A stretch of 64,000 nucleotides of DNA from Lepagella muris (GTDB lineage Bacteria > Bacteroidota > Bacteroidia > Bacteroidales > Muribaculaceae), in NCBI RefSeq assembly GCF_004793975.1, contig NZ_SRYB01000007.1:100302-164301 (forward strand). The letters run 5' to 3'. Positions within the stretch are counted from its first letter, which is position 1, and every line of letters begins with the position of its first letter. The position numbers and the translations under genes are program-made. Shown here piece after piece: positions 1 to 8,149 of this stretch. The notes under the pieces are model-generated. The model did no database searches and was not told the origin of the DNA. It saw nothing but the letters and a program-made list of their open reading frames with translations.

Positions 1-337
1 ATGAATTGAAGAATCGGTCGCCCCAGTTGTAGACATCGACGCAGAATTTGAGGAAGCGGGGGTATCTTACGGTGGTGTCCTGCATGTTGAGTTTGCCACG
101 TTTCGCGAGATCCCACCACCAGGTGCCCCCCGGCTTTGCATCAGGCAGAGGTTTTAGGTCGGAAATTTGTGGAGTCGGCGCGGCACAAGAATAACTTATG
201 TCGATGAGGTCCGGATCCTTGCCAGTAGCGTAAACATTCCCGTAAACAGCGTGATCGGCGGCATTGCCACGTCCGAAGAGAGGCATTGCCGTCGAAAAGA
301 AAGCGATAAAAATCAGTAGTGTGAAACGTATGTTCAT
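1..337 (-). CDS. Truncated secreted DUF4421-like protein (N-terminal part)
   Basis: The frame is open from an ATG at 337 to the left edge, giving about 112 residues with no stop. The start MNIRFTLLIFIAFFSTAMPL is a clear signal peptide ending near LFG. The mature part contains GGTWWWDLAKRGK and, close to the edge, VYNWGDRFFNS. From memory this WW-then-VYNWGD-FN pattern is typical of the DUF4421 family of Bacteroidetes envelope proteins of unknown function. A TAATTTTG-like -7 box on the minus strand lies at 359-366. The rest of the gene lies outside the window, so length and function are not settled. Confidence 0.6.
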   Translation of the reverse strand, partial: MNIRFTLLIFIAFFSTAMPLFGRGNAADHAVYGNVYATGKDPDLIDISYSCAAPTPQISDLKPLPDAKPGGTWWWDLAKRGKLNMQDTTVRYPRFLKFCVDVYNWGDRFFNS

Positions 338-436
338 TTCGCGAACTGTAATTTTCCACAAAATTAATCAAAATTGGTTAAATAAAAAACTGATTCTATC
401 ATTATGAAACTTTGATTGTAATTATTTACTGCAATA

Positions 437-613
437 AAACTATTTAAGTGAAGCAAGTTTGCAAACTTGCTTCACTTAAATAGTTTATGGTTTAAAGTTT
501 ATGGTTTATTATTATTAAATTTTTTATAATGAAAAGATTCATGGATTTCCGTGAATCTTAAACCTTAAACTATAAACTGTAAACTACTGAAGTGCAGCTT
601 GCGAAACTTCAGT
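437..613. repeat. Nested palindromic intergenic repeat, copy 1
   Basis: A perfect 50-base palindrome spans 437-486, centred on GC at 461-462. It is followed by a larger inverted repeat: GTTTATGG/GTTTAAAG heptamer-like arms at 481-508 and their near complement at 560-587, around a small GATTCA/TGAATC hairpin near 536-557. A last inverted repeat, ACTGAAGT...ACTTCAGT, closes it near 586-613. The right edge of the window (63908-64000) carries the same order of elements. This makes it a dispersed repeat, REP- or MITE-like, with no coding capacity. Confidence 0.75.
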
Positions 614-687
614 AAAAATATAAATGTGTGAGTCAACTTTATAATTTGGGAAATATTATAAGCATTAAATGGCAAATTAAGTTTAGG

Positions 688-726
688 AATTATCCATATC
701 TCTAAATAAGAGATACTTATTTAAAT
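688..726. promoter_or_regulatory. Operator-like motif, copy 1, upstream of LytTR gene
   Basis: AATTATCC is followed by the hairpin-like ATCTCT-AAATA-AGAGAT and a TTAAAT tail. A second copy is at 873-909. The half-sites are palindromic, which suggests binding by a dimeric regulator, possibly the LytTR protein itself. That assignment is inference. Confidence 0.4.
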
Positions 727-872
727 GCAAATTTATAAATAATATTTGAAAATCACAGTTTTCTGATAATAAAAAATCAAATAAAAATACATTTGCAAGT
801 CGTTTTAGATTAACTTGTTTAGCAAATGTAAAAATATCAGATATGTATATGAGTGATTTTTAGGTATATATA

Positions 873-909
873 AATTATCCAGATCTCTTATTTAGAGAAT
901 CAATTAAAT
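873..909. promoter_or_regulatory. Operator-like motif, copy 2, just before LytTR gene
   Basis: It repeats the AATTATCC and TTAAAT flanks of the copy at 688-726 and keeps the TCTCT/AGAGA arms. The five-base centre is TATTT instead of AAATA, its inverse complement. The copy ends 11 bases before the ATG at 921, so a bound protein or RNA fold here would block expression of the downstream gene. Confidence 0.4.
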
Positions 910-920
910 CACTGTTTAGA

Positions 921-1298
921 ATGTATAAATTATGTCTTAACACAAGGGATGAATTGCTTATAATAAATTTGGAAAAAATTGCTTATTTTCAAGCAAATGG
1001 CAATTATACTCATCTAAAATATATGGACGGAGAAACTCATCTGATAACTCTTGGAATTTCTAAGATCGAGGAATTGATACGCATGACTTGGCCAAAGGAA
1101 AGACTATCTCCTTTTATTCGATTGGGAAGAAGTTTGATTATAAATCAAACATTCTTGTCAGAGATAAGCGTGCTCAAACAGAAACTAATTCTTTCTGATT
1201 GTGGCGTACATTCTTATTCTTTAAATGTGCCGAAACCACTTCTAAAAGATTATAAGGAAAGGATAAATGAATTTTACTTGAATAAGAAAAAAACATAA
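921..1298 (+). CDS. Stand-alone LytTR-type DNA-binding regulator
   Basis: A 125-residue protein that is almost only a LytTR domain. It shows IAYFQANGNYTHLKYMDGE (the usual I.YI.A..NY..I...DG pattern), then a leucine-rich helix, then FIRLGRSLIINQTFLSEI, equivalent to the F.RIHRS.IVN...I signature. There is no receiver domain and no membrane segment, so it is not a classical LytR response regulator and its input is unknown. It is the first gene of the cluster, 4 bases before the FHA gene. LytTR proteins usually bind two direct repeats about 21 bases apart upstream of -35; such repeats occur before the genes at 2805 and 9276. I infer these are its targets. Confidence 0.85.
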   Translation: MYKLCLNTRDELLIINLEKIAYFQANGNYTHLKYMDGETHLITLGISKIEELIRMTWPKERLSPFIRLGRSLIINQTFLSEISVLKQKLILSDCGVHSYSLNVPKPLLKDYKERINEFYLNKKKT

Positions 1299-1302
1299 TG
1301 AT

Positions 1303-1947
1303 ATGGCTTCTGAAGTAATTATTGGCAGGTATGTCGGATCTCCCGTTAAAATCCCTTCTGATAGGGATGCTGTTAGTGGACAGCATGTAAAGATATCCAT
1401 TTTAGATAATGGCAGATGGAAACTGGAGGATTTGAAATCTTCAAATGGTACATTTGTCAGGGATGAAAATGGTGAATTTCATAGAGTCTTTGCCAAACAA
1501 ATTCAAGAGTCTGATATAATCCGACTTGGGAATGGGGGTGCAAATAGCTTTGTGTTTGCGGCTCATCGTGCATTTGCTCAGGATGATTCGTATGTCTATG
1601 AATTTAAGCAACTTCGTAAACTTCTAAAGCATCAGAAGGATAAAGAGATGAAACAAGAGAAGAAAATTGAGATAACCGGATGGATATCGAAACTATCCGG
1701 ATTGGCAGTGATTGGACTATGTGCTGTAATAGGATCAATTAAGGGTATTAATATAGATCCCAATACGAGGTATATATTGATTGCAAGTGCTCCTGTTGTA
1801 GTCGGGCTTATATTTAGTGGAGACACCAAACGATTAAAGGATTTACGGAAGAAAAAAGAGCGTATTCTTCTGTGTCCTAAGTGTGGTCGCCCGATATCTG
1901 AATTTGATATTGAACTTGGACAGTGTTCACGATGTAAGGCTAAATAA
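1303..1947 (+). CDS. FHA-domain membrane protein with C-terminal zinc ribbon
   Basis: 214 residues. An N-terminal FHA phosphothreonine-binding domain keeps the key residues: GR at 8-9, S25 and H28 of the SxxH motif, and SSNGTF at 46-51. A charged, probably coiled-coil stretch (about 100-125) leads to two hydrophobic segments near 131-146 and 157-173. A short zinc ribbon with two CxxC pairs (CPKCG and CSRCK) ends the protein. With two membrane passes both ends should be cytoplasmic, placing the FHA domain where it could read targets of the kinase at 5322. It lies 4 bases after the LytTR gene and 11 before the caspase-like gene. Confidence 0.85.
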   Translation: MASEVIIGRYVGSPVKIPSDRDAVSGQHVKISILDNGRWKLEDLKSSNGTFVRDENGEFHRVFAKQIQESDIIRLGNGGANSFVFAAHRAFAQDDSYVYEFKQLRKLLKHQKDKEMKQEKKIEITGWISKLSGLAVIGLCAVIGSIKGINIDPNTRYILIASAPVVVGLIFSGDTKRLKDLRKKKERILLCPKCGRPISEFDIELGQCSRCKAK

Positions 1948-1958
1948 TTATATTAAGT

Positions 1959-2681
1959 ATGAAAGAAATAGTATTATCCCTTTTATTCATGATTATTTCC
2001 TTGGGGAATGTAGAAGCCAGAACTTTCGTTTTAGCAACGGGGGTATCCAATTATGGTAACGAGGATATTAATCTAAATCAGACCACCAAGGATGCAAAAC
2101 GTTTTAAGGAGGTTATGGAGACTCAAACAAAGGATATAACATTGCTCACCAGTAAGAATGTGACGCGTGAAAATGTGCTTGAAAAACTCAGAGCTATATG
2201 CAATCGAGCAGAAAAAGGGGATCGTGTGATATTCTTTTTTAGCGGACATGGAATGCCTGGTGCAATCTGCGGTTATGATAAAGCAATCTCATACGATGAC
2301 TTGATTTCAATCTTATCAGGTTCTGAGGCAAGTGAAAAGATTTGCTTTATAGATGCGTGTTATGCCGGTTCCATGGCAAAAAATGCGACAGACGACGGTT
2401 GGAAGAAAACCGTAAAGGGTGCCAAGGGTCAGATTTTCTTTGTTTCCTGTCGGTCGGATGAGTATTCCGTTGAAAGTCCTTTTATAGGTGCCGGTTTCTT
2501 TACGCAAGCTTTACTGAAAGGTCTAAGGGGGAAAGCTGATAAGGATAATAACAGGCAGATAACGGTTATTGAACTTTTCAAATATATGTATGGAGATGTG
2601 TTAAGACGCAGCAAGGGGGAACAGCATCCTCAGCTGATAGCACCCTCCAGCCTGCATGACATCGTAATAAGTAAATGGTAA
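1959..2681 (+). CDS. Secreted caspase-like (C14/metacaspase-type) protease
   Basis: 240 residues starting with a signal peptide (about 1-20, ending VEA). The mature protein has a caspase fold signature: the TGVSNYG first strand, the catalytic histidine in FFFSGHG (H97) and the catalytic cysteine in FIDACYAG (C134), with SCRSDEYS and FFTQALLKGL as in bacterial C14 peptidases. Both dyad residues are intact. The signal peptide predicts export, so the enzyme probably works in the periplasm, unlike cytoplasmic caspase effectors of known abortive-infection systems. It is co-directional with the kinase, phosphatase and FHA genes. The substrate is unknown; another protein of the cluster is one possibility. 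Confidence 0.85.
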   Translation: MKEIVLSLLFMIISLGNVEARTFVLATGVSNYGNEDINLNQTTKDAKRFKEVMETQTKDITLLTSKNVTRENVLEKLRAICNRAEKGDRVIFFFSGHGMPGAICGYDKAISYDDLISILSGSEASEKICFIDACYAGSMAKNATDDGWKKTVKGAKGQIFFVSCRSDEYSVESPFIGAGFFTQALLKGLRGKADKDNNRQITVIELFKYMYGDVLRRSKGEQHPQLIAPSSLHDIVISKW

Positions 2682-2705
2682 GGTTGATGTTTTTAGAATC
2701 GTCAA

Positions 2706-2782
2706 TTCGTACACGAACCCGCAAGGTTCACACGATATATTTTGAAAAATTTGTTTTGGTATGAATCATACTGTTAACTTTG
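2706..2782 (+). promoter_or_regulatory. Direct-repeat operator plus promoter of the acidic-1/kinase operon
   Basis: TTCGTACACGA starts at 2706 and TTCACACGA at 2727, exactly 21 bases apart. They overlap an inverted repeat GAACC-N5-GGTTC at 2715-2729. A -33 TTTG at 2750-2753 and a perfect -7 TAACTTTG at 2775-2782 follow, with 21 bases between. The same arrangement lies at 9172-9247. Two repeats one 21-base period apart just upstream of -33 is the layout expected for a LytTR activator. Confidence 0.75.
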
Positions 2783-2804
2783 TGTCACTAAACAAATAGA
2801 CATT

Positions 2805-3623
2805 ATGAGTGTAACAACCACAATTAATCCGCCGGCAAAAGGTAATTCCGGTGAAAGCAAGAAAAAATTTGCTACCTATGCGACAACGTCTGCCGCAGCT
2901 GTCATGACGGGGGTGGCAAGTTCGAAAATAATATCAGAATTTGGAGGGGATAATGGCGAAAATGAAGATACGGGGATTGAACAAACTAATTCCCAAAGCG
3001 AAAATTGTGGCGCGTCAGTACAAGATGTGTCAGGTGCCGGAAACGCCGATGTCACTTCATCATCCTGCTCTTCCGTATCTTCCGGTATATCGTCAGCTCA
3101 TCCTTCCTCTTCCGGTATGGAAGTTATACCTGAAGAAGAACCTATCACATCACAGCAAAACGGGAATAGTGTTTCGGAGGTAATGGAAATTGACCCGGCT
3201 GTTCCTGTAGAGAATGAAATTGCAGAATCTCCCGTCTCTGGAAAAGAAACATTAGATTCTGATGAAGTAGCAGATGCAATTATTGCTGAAGACCGGATTG
3301 ATCCCGACGATATAGATATGAATGATGTGATAAATTTTAGTGAGATAAATAGAGTATATACTGTGGAGGGGGAAAGTTATACGACAGCGGCTTTTCAGGA
3401 TGTCGCTGGAAATCGGCTCGTGATGGTCGATGTTGATGGCGATGATGTCTTTGATCTCGTTACAGATTATAATGGAAATGTGATGGGCGAAGTCTCTGAT
3501 GTGATCACTGTCGATGATGTGGAACTTGCTATAACAGGAGATGACAAATATCTCGCACATAACGGGCATGAAATTACAGATGAATTTGGAGCGGATACCA
3601 TTGTTCAAGACATTATCTACTGA
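2805..3623 (+). CDS. Acidic low-complexity protein 1
   Basis: 272 residues, no recognised domain. A short basic N-terminus (GESKKKF) precedes a small-residue hydrophobic stretch (about 24-44, rich in A, T, G and S), then a Ser/Glu-rich linker and a strongly acidic C-terminal half. The latter contains a VEGESYTTAAFQDVAGNRLVMV-type strand region and a repeated VDVDGDDVFD pattern that could bind calcium. It shares layout with the protein at 9276: basic start, small-residue helix, acidic tail. The two genes also share the same promoter region. It heads the operon containing the second FHA gene, phosphatase and kinase. A multi-phosphorylated or scaffold role is only a guess. Confidence 0.7.
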   Translation: MSVTTTINPPAKGNSGESKKKFATYATTSAAAVMTGVASSKIISEFGGDNGENEDTGIEQTNSQSENCGASVQDVSGAGNADVTSSSCSSVSSGISSAHPSSSGMEVIPEEEPITSQQNGNSVSEVMEIDPAVPVENEIAESPVSGKETLDSDEVADAIIAEDRIDPDDIDMNDVINFSEINRVYTVEGESYTTAAFQDVAGNRLVMVDVDGDDVFDLVTDYNGNVMGEVSDVITVDDVELAITGDDKYLAHNGHEITDEFGADTIVQDIIY

Positions 3624-3626
3624 TTT

Positions 3627-4403
3627 ATGGGAACGGTAGATTATATTGTATTCAATTGCCTTAATCCGGAGTGTAGGAAGAAGATAAGACTTTCACGCCC
3701 TGCATTATCAGGCGTTTATGGCGTGAGATGTCCTTATTGTGGTGCGGATAAACAGCTGCGTCTCAAAGGGATGGACGTTTTGACATCGTCTGATTCTCCT
3801 ACGCAGTCTTCAGAACCTTTACAATCAGCCGCACCTTCCCCGACTCCGGTTGTCGCCGATAATTCTTCACTTCCGGTCATAGAACTTCATGATGATTTCA
3901 TAGTGGGGATCACATATAAGATAACATGTCCTCACTGCAAGAAGATGGAATTTGGATTTGTGACCGAAAAACCCGGACATCGTGCTATCCCATGTCCATC
4001 CTGTAAGGGAAAATGTGGTGTTGATGTGAGGAAAAATACGGAGGAGATAATAATTACAGAACAACTTCAGATGTTCAAAGGGAAACTCATATTGTTGCGC
4101 AGAGGATGGTTGAATAAGGAATTTCCTCTTCAGGATGGGAAGAATGTGATTGGAAGGTATGATGAGGTGGAAAAGTCAGACATCGCTATTAGAAATGATT
4201 CAAGCATATCGCGCCGGTCAGTAGAGATAGAGGTCAAAAGGACAGACAGGGGTTACTCATTCAAACTGAATGTACTTAAAGCTACAAATCCGGTTCTACA
4301 TAACAATAATCCGCTACTGGAGGGAGAATCGGTTTCCTTGAATTTCGGAGACGGTATCATAATGGGACAGACCAGATTCAGATTTGACAAAGATGTAAGA
4401 TGA
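3627..4403 (+). CDS. Double zinc-ribbon protein with C-terminal FHA domain
   Basis: 258 residues. A first zinc ribbon (CLNPEC...CPYCG, about 9-38) is followed by a Ser/Pro-rich linker and a second zinc ribbon (CPHCKK...CPSCKG, about 98-130). The C-terminal FHA domain contains IGRYDE, then the SSISRRS loop and a final MGQTRFRF strand. The usual SxxH histidine is replaced by arginine (SRRS) and the NGT motif reads NNNPL, so phosphothreonine recognition may be altered. No signal or membrane segment is seen, so it should be cytoplasmic. It starts 3 bases after the acidic protein gene and overlaps the phosphatase gene by 4 bases, indicating tight coupling. Confidence 0.8.
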   Translation: MGTVDYIVFNCLNPECRKKIRLSRPALSGVYGVRCPYCGADKQLRLKGMDVLTSSDSPTQSSEPLQSAAPSPTPVVADNSSLPVIELHDDFIVGITYKITCPHCKKMEFGFVTEKPGHRAIPCPSCKGKCGVDVRKNTEEIIITEQLQMFKGKLILLRRGWLNKEFPLQDGKNVIGRYDEVEKSDIAIRNDSSISRRSVEIEVKRTDRGYSFKLNVLKATNPVLHNNNPLLEGESVSLNFGDGIIMGQTRFRFDKDVR

Positions 4404-5320
4404 AGATTCAATTAAAACAACCATATTCATTCTGTCAGATAGGAAAGCGTGCGAATCAGGAGGATGCGCGTTTCCCAGACAGTGATGTCCCTTGTGGGTC
4501 AGACCGTTTTTTTGTAGTTTGCGACGGTGTTGGGGGACAGGATAAAGGGGAGGTGGCAAGCCGCACGGTGGCCGACGCTATAGGTGACTGTATGTCTGGG
4601 ATTGATTTGTCGGATATCTTTACCTATGAGGACTTCCGTAAGGTGCTCGACCATGCCTTCTCATCGCTGTCTAAACAGATTTCCAAGGAGACGCAGGCAA
4701 TGGCGACGACAATGACATTCGTTTGCTTTCATGCGGGAGGTGTATTCTGTGCCCACATGGGCGATAGCCGGATTTATCATATACGGCCCGGGGTCGGCAT
4801 CCTGTATCAGAGTGAGGATCACTCGTTGGTCAACGAGTTGGTGCATTCCGGCAATCTGACACCGGAGGAAGCCATTGGTCATTCGAGAAGCAATGTCATT
4901 ACGCGGTGTATCAGACACGTTGAGAAAGGACTGGAGAGACCTGCCGCCACTACGTTACAGATTGAGGATGTGGAAGAGGGGGATTATTTTTTCCTTTGTA
5001 CTGACGGTGTCCTGAATATGATTGATGACGGGGAATTGTTTTCACTTTTGTCATCAGATGAAAGCGATAAGGATAAGATCCGGCTTATCGCAGATAAAAG
5101 TTTCGGAAGTCCCGACAACAATACGGCATATCTCATAGGGATAGGGCGCGTTGAGGATACAGCCTCGCGTGGTAGCGTTTCTTATAAGAAGGATTACGAT
5201 GTGAATGTGGTGGATACGGCTCCTCTCGGCAGTTTAAATATGACTGCGATAGAGGTTATCCCGTCTGTCGAGACTACTGGACAAAAAATCATAAGATTCT
5301 TTAAAGATCTGTTCAGCTGA
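4400..5320 (+). CDS. PP2C-family Ser/Thr protein phosphatase
   Basis: 306 residues. All metal-binding motifs of bacterial PP2C (Stp/PrpC type) are visible: NQEDARF (D22), VVCDGVGG (D42, G43), AHMGDSRIY, CTDGVLN and PDNNTA near the end. The catalytic domain ends near residue 250, followed by a tail of about 55 residues, absent from minimal family members, that could dock a partner. It removes phosphate from Ser/Thr and is the natural antagonist of the kinase that starts one base after its stop codon. The ATG overlaps the end of the FHA gene. Confidence 0.92.
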   Translation: MKIQLKQPYSFCQIGKRANQEDARFPDSDVPCGSDRFFVVCDGVGGQDKGEVASRTVADAIGDCMSGIDLSDIFTYEDFRKVLDHAFSSLSKQISKETQAMATTMTFVCFHAGGVFCAHMGDSRIYHIRPGVGILYQSEDHSLVNELVHSGNLTPEEAIGHSRSNVITRCIRHVEKGLERPAATTLQIEDVEEGDYFFLCTDGVLNMIDDGELFSLLSSDESDKDKIRLIADKSFGSPDNNTAYLIGIGRVEDTASRGSVSYKKDYDVNVVDTAPLGSLNMTAIEVIPSVETTGQKIIRFFKDLFS

Positions 5321-5321
5321 T

Positions 5322-7211
5322 ATGGGCGACGCGAAGAAGATATCCGGAGCATTGTCTGAGGGGACAGTCGTCGTTTCCTCCACGGCTCGGTATGTTGTAT
5401 CAAGAGTTCTTGGAGCCGGTGGCTTCGGTATTACATATAAGGTCATACGGCAGTCTGACGGTCTTATCTTCGCGTTGAAGGAGTATTTCCCGGATAAACT
5501 CTGTGAACGCGGGGATGGCGACACTATGTCGTATCTGAAAACAAACGCACAGACCATGGAAACCGGGCTGCATGACTTCATAACTGAGGCAAGGAGATTG
5601 AACCGGGAGAATATCTCTCACCCCAATATTGTGTCAGTCGGGGAAGTGTTCAGAACCAACAACACGGCGTATTATGCTATGGAGTATATTGATGGGTGCA
5701 ACCTCCGTCAATATGTTAAGAATAATGGAGGAAAGCCTCTCACGGTGGAAGAAGCATTGAGTGTGATGCGTCCGGTTTTGCAGGCGGTCTCAGTGATTCA
5801 TGGGCACATGCTGACGCATCTTGACATCAAGCATGAGAACATAATCCTCACGGTGGAGGATAACGATTCCTTGCGTCCTGTTCTCATAGACTTCGGACAG
5901 TCTAAGCATTATGATAAGAAAGGGAACGCAACCTCCCAACTGACTAACGCGGGATGCAGTGAGGGATTTTCTCCTCCGGAGCAATATCTGGGACTGTATG
6001 AATTTACTCCACAGGCAGATGTGTATGCCCTCTGTGCGACGCTGCTGTATCTGCTGACAGGGAAACAGCCCGTAAAATCCTCTGAGATTTCGGCAACAGT
6101 GATAACCGGGATGCTCGGGGAAGATATCCCCGCCCATATAGTGAATGCTATCATATCAGGGATGCGCAAGGATAAGGTGGATCGTACATCCTCGGTTGAG
6201 CTCCTTGCGAAAAATCTTGGCGTTGATATTTCTTCAGAAAATCACGAGGGTAACGTGACGCGTCTGTTGGCTCGTCATAAGCGTGGTAAGAAGTTTGTTT
6301 TTCATAGAATCTCAAAATATTCCCTGACCGCAATTTTAGTGGCAGGAGGAATTGCTTTGACAGTGGGATTGGTCTGGCTTGCAAATCGTCAGAGCCGTAC
6401 ACAGGAGGAATTGTTGACATTGGCTATAGAGACAAATAACTGTGCGGAATTATTGAGATTCGCCAATAAGGATTCAGTAAGAGCATTCTTACCATACGCA
6501 AGATGTATGGTTGACAGTTTGAATTATGAAGAGGCATCCAAATTTGCGATAAAGGCATTGGCGTGTCCGGGGGATTCAATAGAAGCTACTCTGCTTATTG
6601 AAAAAATCAATGGTTTGAAAGAGACTAAGCAGCCTGCAGATAATCATAACACAGATAATGGTGTGTCCGATATTATTCCAGAGACTGAGGATGGAGTTCT
6701 CGATGCCATTCATCGGAATAATTTTGGAGAATTACGTCGATTTGCGGAAGATGGAGAGGTACGTACATTCTATCCTTTGGCTAAACTATATTTTAAGAGA
6801 GAGGATTATGAGAAAGCAAGATATTGGGCGGACAAAGCAATAAATGCGAAGACCGATGTTGAGGTTTCCCGGAATCTTATTCATGAAATAAATAAGAAAG
6901 ATAGAGAGAGGATTGTTTCAACCGGACATACTCCCGCACCATCGCCAGATAATTCTCAACCTTATAACGAAGACAATTCCAAAAGTCAAGCGTCAAGATT
7001 GGAGGAAGCCATAAAGGATCCGTTTAAAGGGGCTGGTATGTTGCTCAAACTTGCGGTACATGAAAATTATATACCTGCATATTATCATTATGCCCGTCAG
7101 CAACTTAAGTCAGGAGATATTTCCGGTGCACGTGAATATTTAAAAATGAGCATTGAATCGGGGGTTAACGTAAAGCAATGTCAGGAGTTGCTTGAAGTTC
7201 TTGATGAGTAA
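5322..7211 (+). CDS. Transmembrane Ser/Thr protein kinase with C-terminal repeat region
   Basis: 629 residues. The kinase domain (about 24-300) has the glycine loop GAGGFG (31-36), ATP-binding K53 in ALKEYFP, E89, the catalytic loop HLDIKHENI (D168, K170, N173), D190-F-G and a PPEQY in place of APE. LDIKHEN has His where Pro is usual. A membrane helix lies near 333-353. The remaining roughly 275 residues are predicted outside the cytoplasm and contain TPR/SEL1-like helical repeats (LRRFAEDGEV..YPLAKLYF, AGMLLKLAVHENYIPAYYHYARQQ). This layout suits a receptor kinase that senses a periplasmic partner, perhaps the secreted SEL1 proteins encoded next. The substrates are unknown; the two FHA proteins are likely readers. 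Confidence 0.93.
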   Translation: MGDAKKISGALSEGTVVVSSTARYVVSRVLGAGGFGITYKVIRQSDGLIFALKEYFPDKLCERGDGDTMSYLKTNAQTMETGLHDFITEARRLNRENISHPNIVSVGEVFRTNNTAYYAMEYIDGCNLRQYVKNNGGKPLTVEEALSVMRPVLQAVSVIHGHMLTHLDIKHENIILTVEDNDSLRPVLIDFGQSKHYDKKGNATSQLTNAGCSEGFSPPEQYLGLYEFTPQADVYALCATLLYLLTGKQPVKSSEISATVITGMLGEDIPAHIVNAIISGMRKDKVDRTSSVELLAKNLGVDISSENHEGNVTRLLARHKRGKKFVFHRISKYSLTAILVAGGIALTVGLVWLANRQSRTQEELLTLAIETNNCAELLRFANKDSVRAFLPYARCMVDSLNYEEASKFAIKALACPGDSIEATLLIEKINGLKETKQPADNHNTDNGVSDIIPETEDGVLDAIHRNNFGELRRFAEDGEVRTFYPLAKLYFKREDYEKARYWADKAINAKTDVEVSRNLIHEINKKDRERIVSTGHTPAPSPDNSQPYNEDNSKSQASRLEEAIKDPFKGAGMLLKLAVHENYIPAYYHYARQQLKSGDISGAREYLKMSIESGVNVKQCQELLEVLDE

Positions 7212-7229
7212 AATTGACTATAAAAACAA

Positions 7230-8114
7230 GTGGAACCTATGAATAATAATGTAATAAAGAAAATAATTTTAATAATAATTTTTACTTTTGGCAATACTTC
7301 CATATTTGGTCAGTATGCTGACCGATATTTCGAAGAAGGAGAAAGAGCGTATGAAGAAGAAAGGTATTCAGATGCATTGAAGGCATTTAAAATGGGTGCT
7401 GACCTCGGCGACAAATATTGTTGTGGTAAACTTGCAGGAATGTATCTTTTTGGAATAGGTGTGCCGGTTGATTATGTTGCCGCTCGTAAGTGGGGTCAAA
7501 AAGGGTATGAATTAGGCAATTCATTTTCGGCAGGTATTATGGGTTATTCCTATCTGATGGAATTTGGGATAGAGAGTGAAGAAATGCTGGAGAAGGCTTT
7601 GCCATATTTTGTTTTTTCATATAATGCAGTAGAGGTAGATGAGGAAAATGCTGGTATATACGGTAATATAGGCATACTTATAGCGTCTACATACATGACA
7701 AAAGGAGAAATAACCGAATCTATTGAATGGATTGAAAGGATAATGACGGATTATCCGGATTACATACCCGTTATCGGCTGGGCATCATATCTATATTTAG
7801 GACTGGAAGAATACGATAAGGCAGTGGAATTAGCGACCAAGGCGGATATGGAAGGTAACCTTCAGGGTACTTTTGTATTAGGTTACTGTATGGCTTATGG
7901 TAAAGGCATACTTAAAAATGAGTTAGGCGGTTTTAAAAAAATACGTAAGGCTGCTTTGACCGGTGCTATTGACGGTGCCGCATATACTCTGGCGGAATGC
8001 TATTATAACGGAGTGGGTACAGAAATCGATAAGCAGAAAGCAAAAGAATGGTATCAGAAAGCAGCGGAAGCGGGCGATAAGAATGCACGTGAGCAATTGG
8101 AACTTTTATTTTGA
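7230..8114 (+). CDS. Secreted SEL1-like repeat protein 1
   Basis: 294 residues with an N-terminal signal segment (about 5-27, ending IFGQ). The mature protein is helical: SEL1 repeats at the start (YSDALKAFKMGADLGDKY, then a KLAGMYLFGIGV repeat) and end (YTLAECYYNGVGTEI, AKEWYQKAAEAGDKNA), with TPR-like helices between. SEL1 repeats are protein-interaction solenoids. It starts 18 bases after the kinase gene, and its predicted location matches the kinase's extracytoplasmic part, so a ligand or co-receptor role is plausible but unproven. Confidence 0.8.
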   Translation: MEPMNNNVIKKIILIIIFTFGNTSIFGQYADRYFEEGERAYEEERYSDALKAFKMGADLGDKYCCGKLAGMYLFGIGVPVDYVAARKWGQKGYELGNSFSAGIMGYSYLMEFGIESEEMLEKALPYFVFSYNAVEVDEENAGIYGNIGILIASTYMTKGEITESIEWIERIMTDYPDYIPVIGWASYLYLGLEEYDKAVELATKADMEGNLQGTFVLGYCMAYGKGILKNELGGFKKIRKAALTGAIDGAAYTLAECYYNGVGTEIDKQKAKEWYQKAAEAGDKNAREQLELLF

Positions 8115-8149
8115 AAATATATGGAATGATCAAAGTTTGAGAATAAATT

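Larger units (their letters stand above)
371..920. other. AT-rich intergenic region before the signalling cluster
   Basis: About 550 bases without a supportable gene. It holds a nested palindromic repeat (437-613), two copies of a roughly 38-base motif at 688-726 and 873-909, and a 9-base inverted repeat with arms 788-796 and 822-830. No canonical TAnnTTTG box is obvious before the first gene at 921. The duplicated motifs may therefore be where that gene is controlled. Confidence 0.6.

Noticed and set aside
437..613. CRISPR array
   Set aside because: The repeats are nested palindromes and short heptamers without regular unique spacers, and no cas gene is present.
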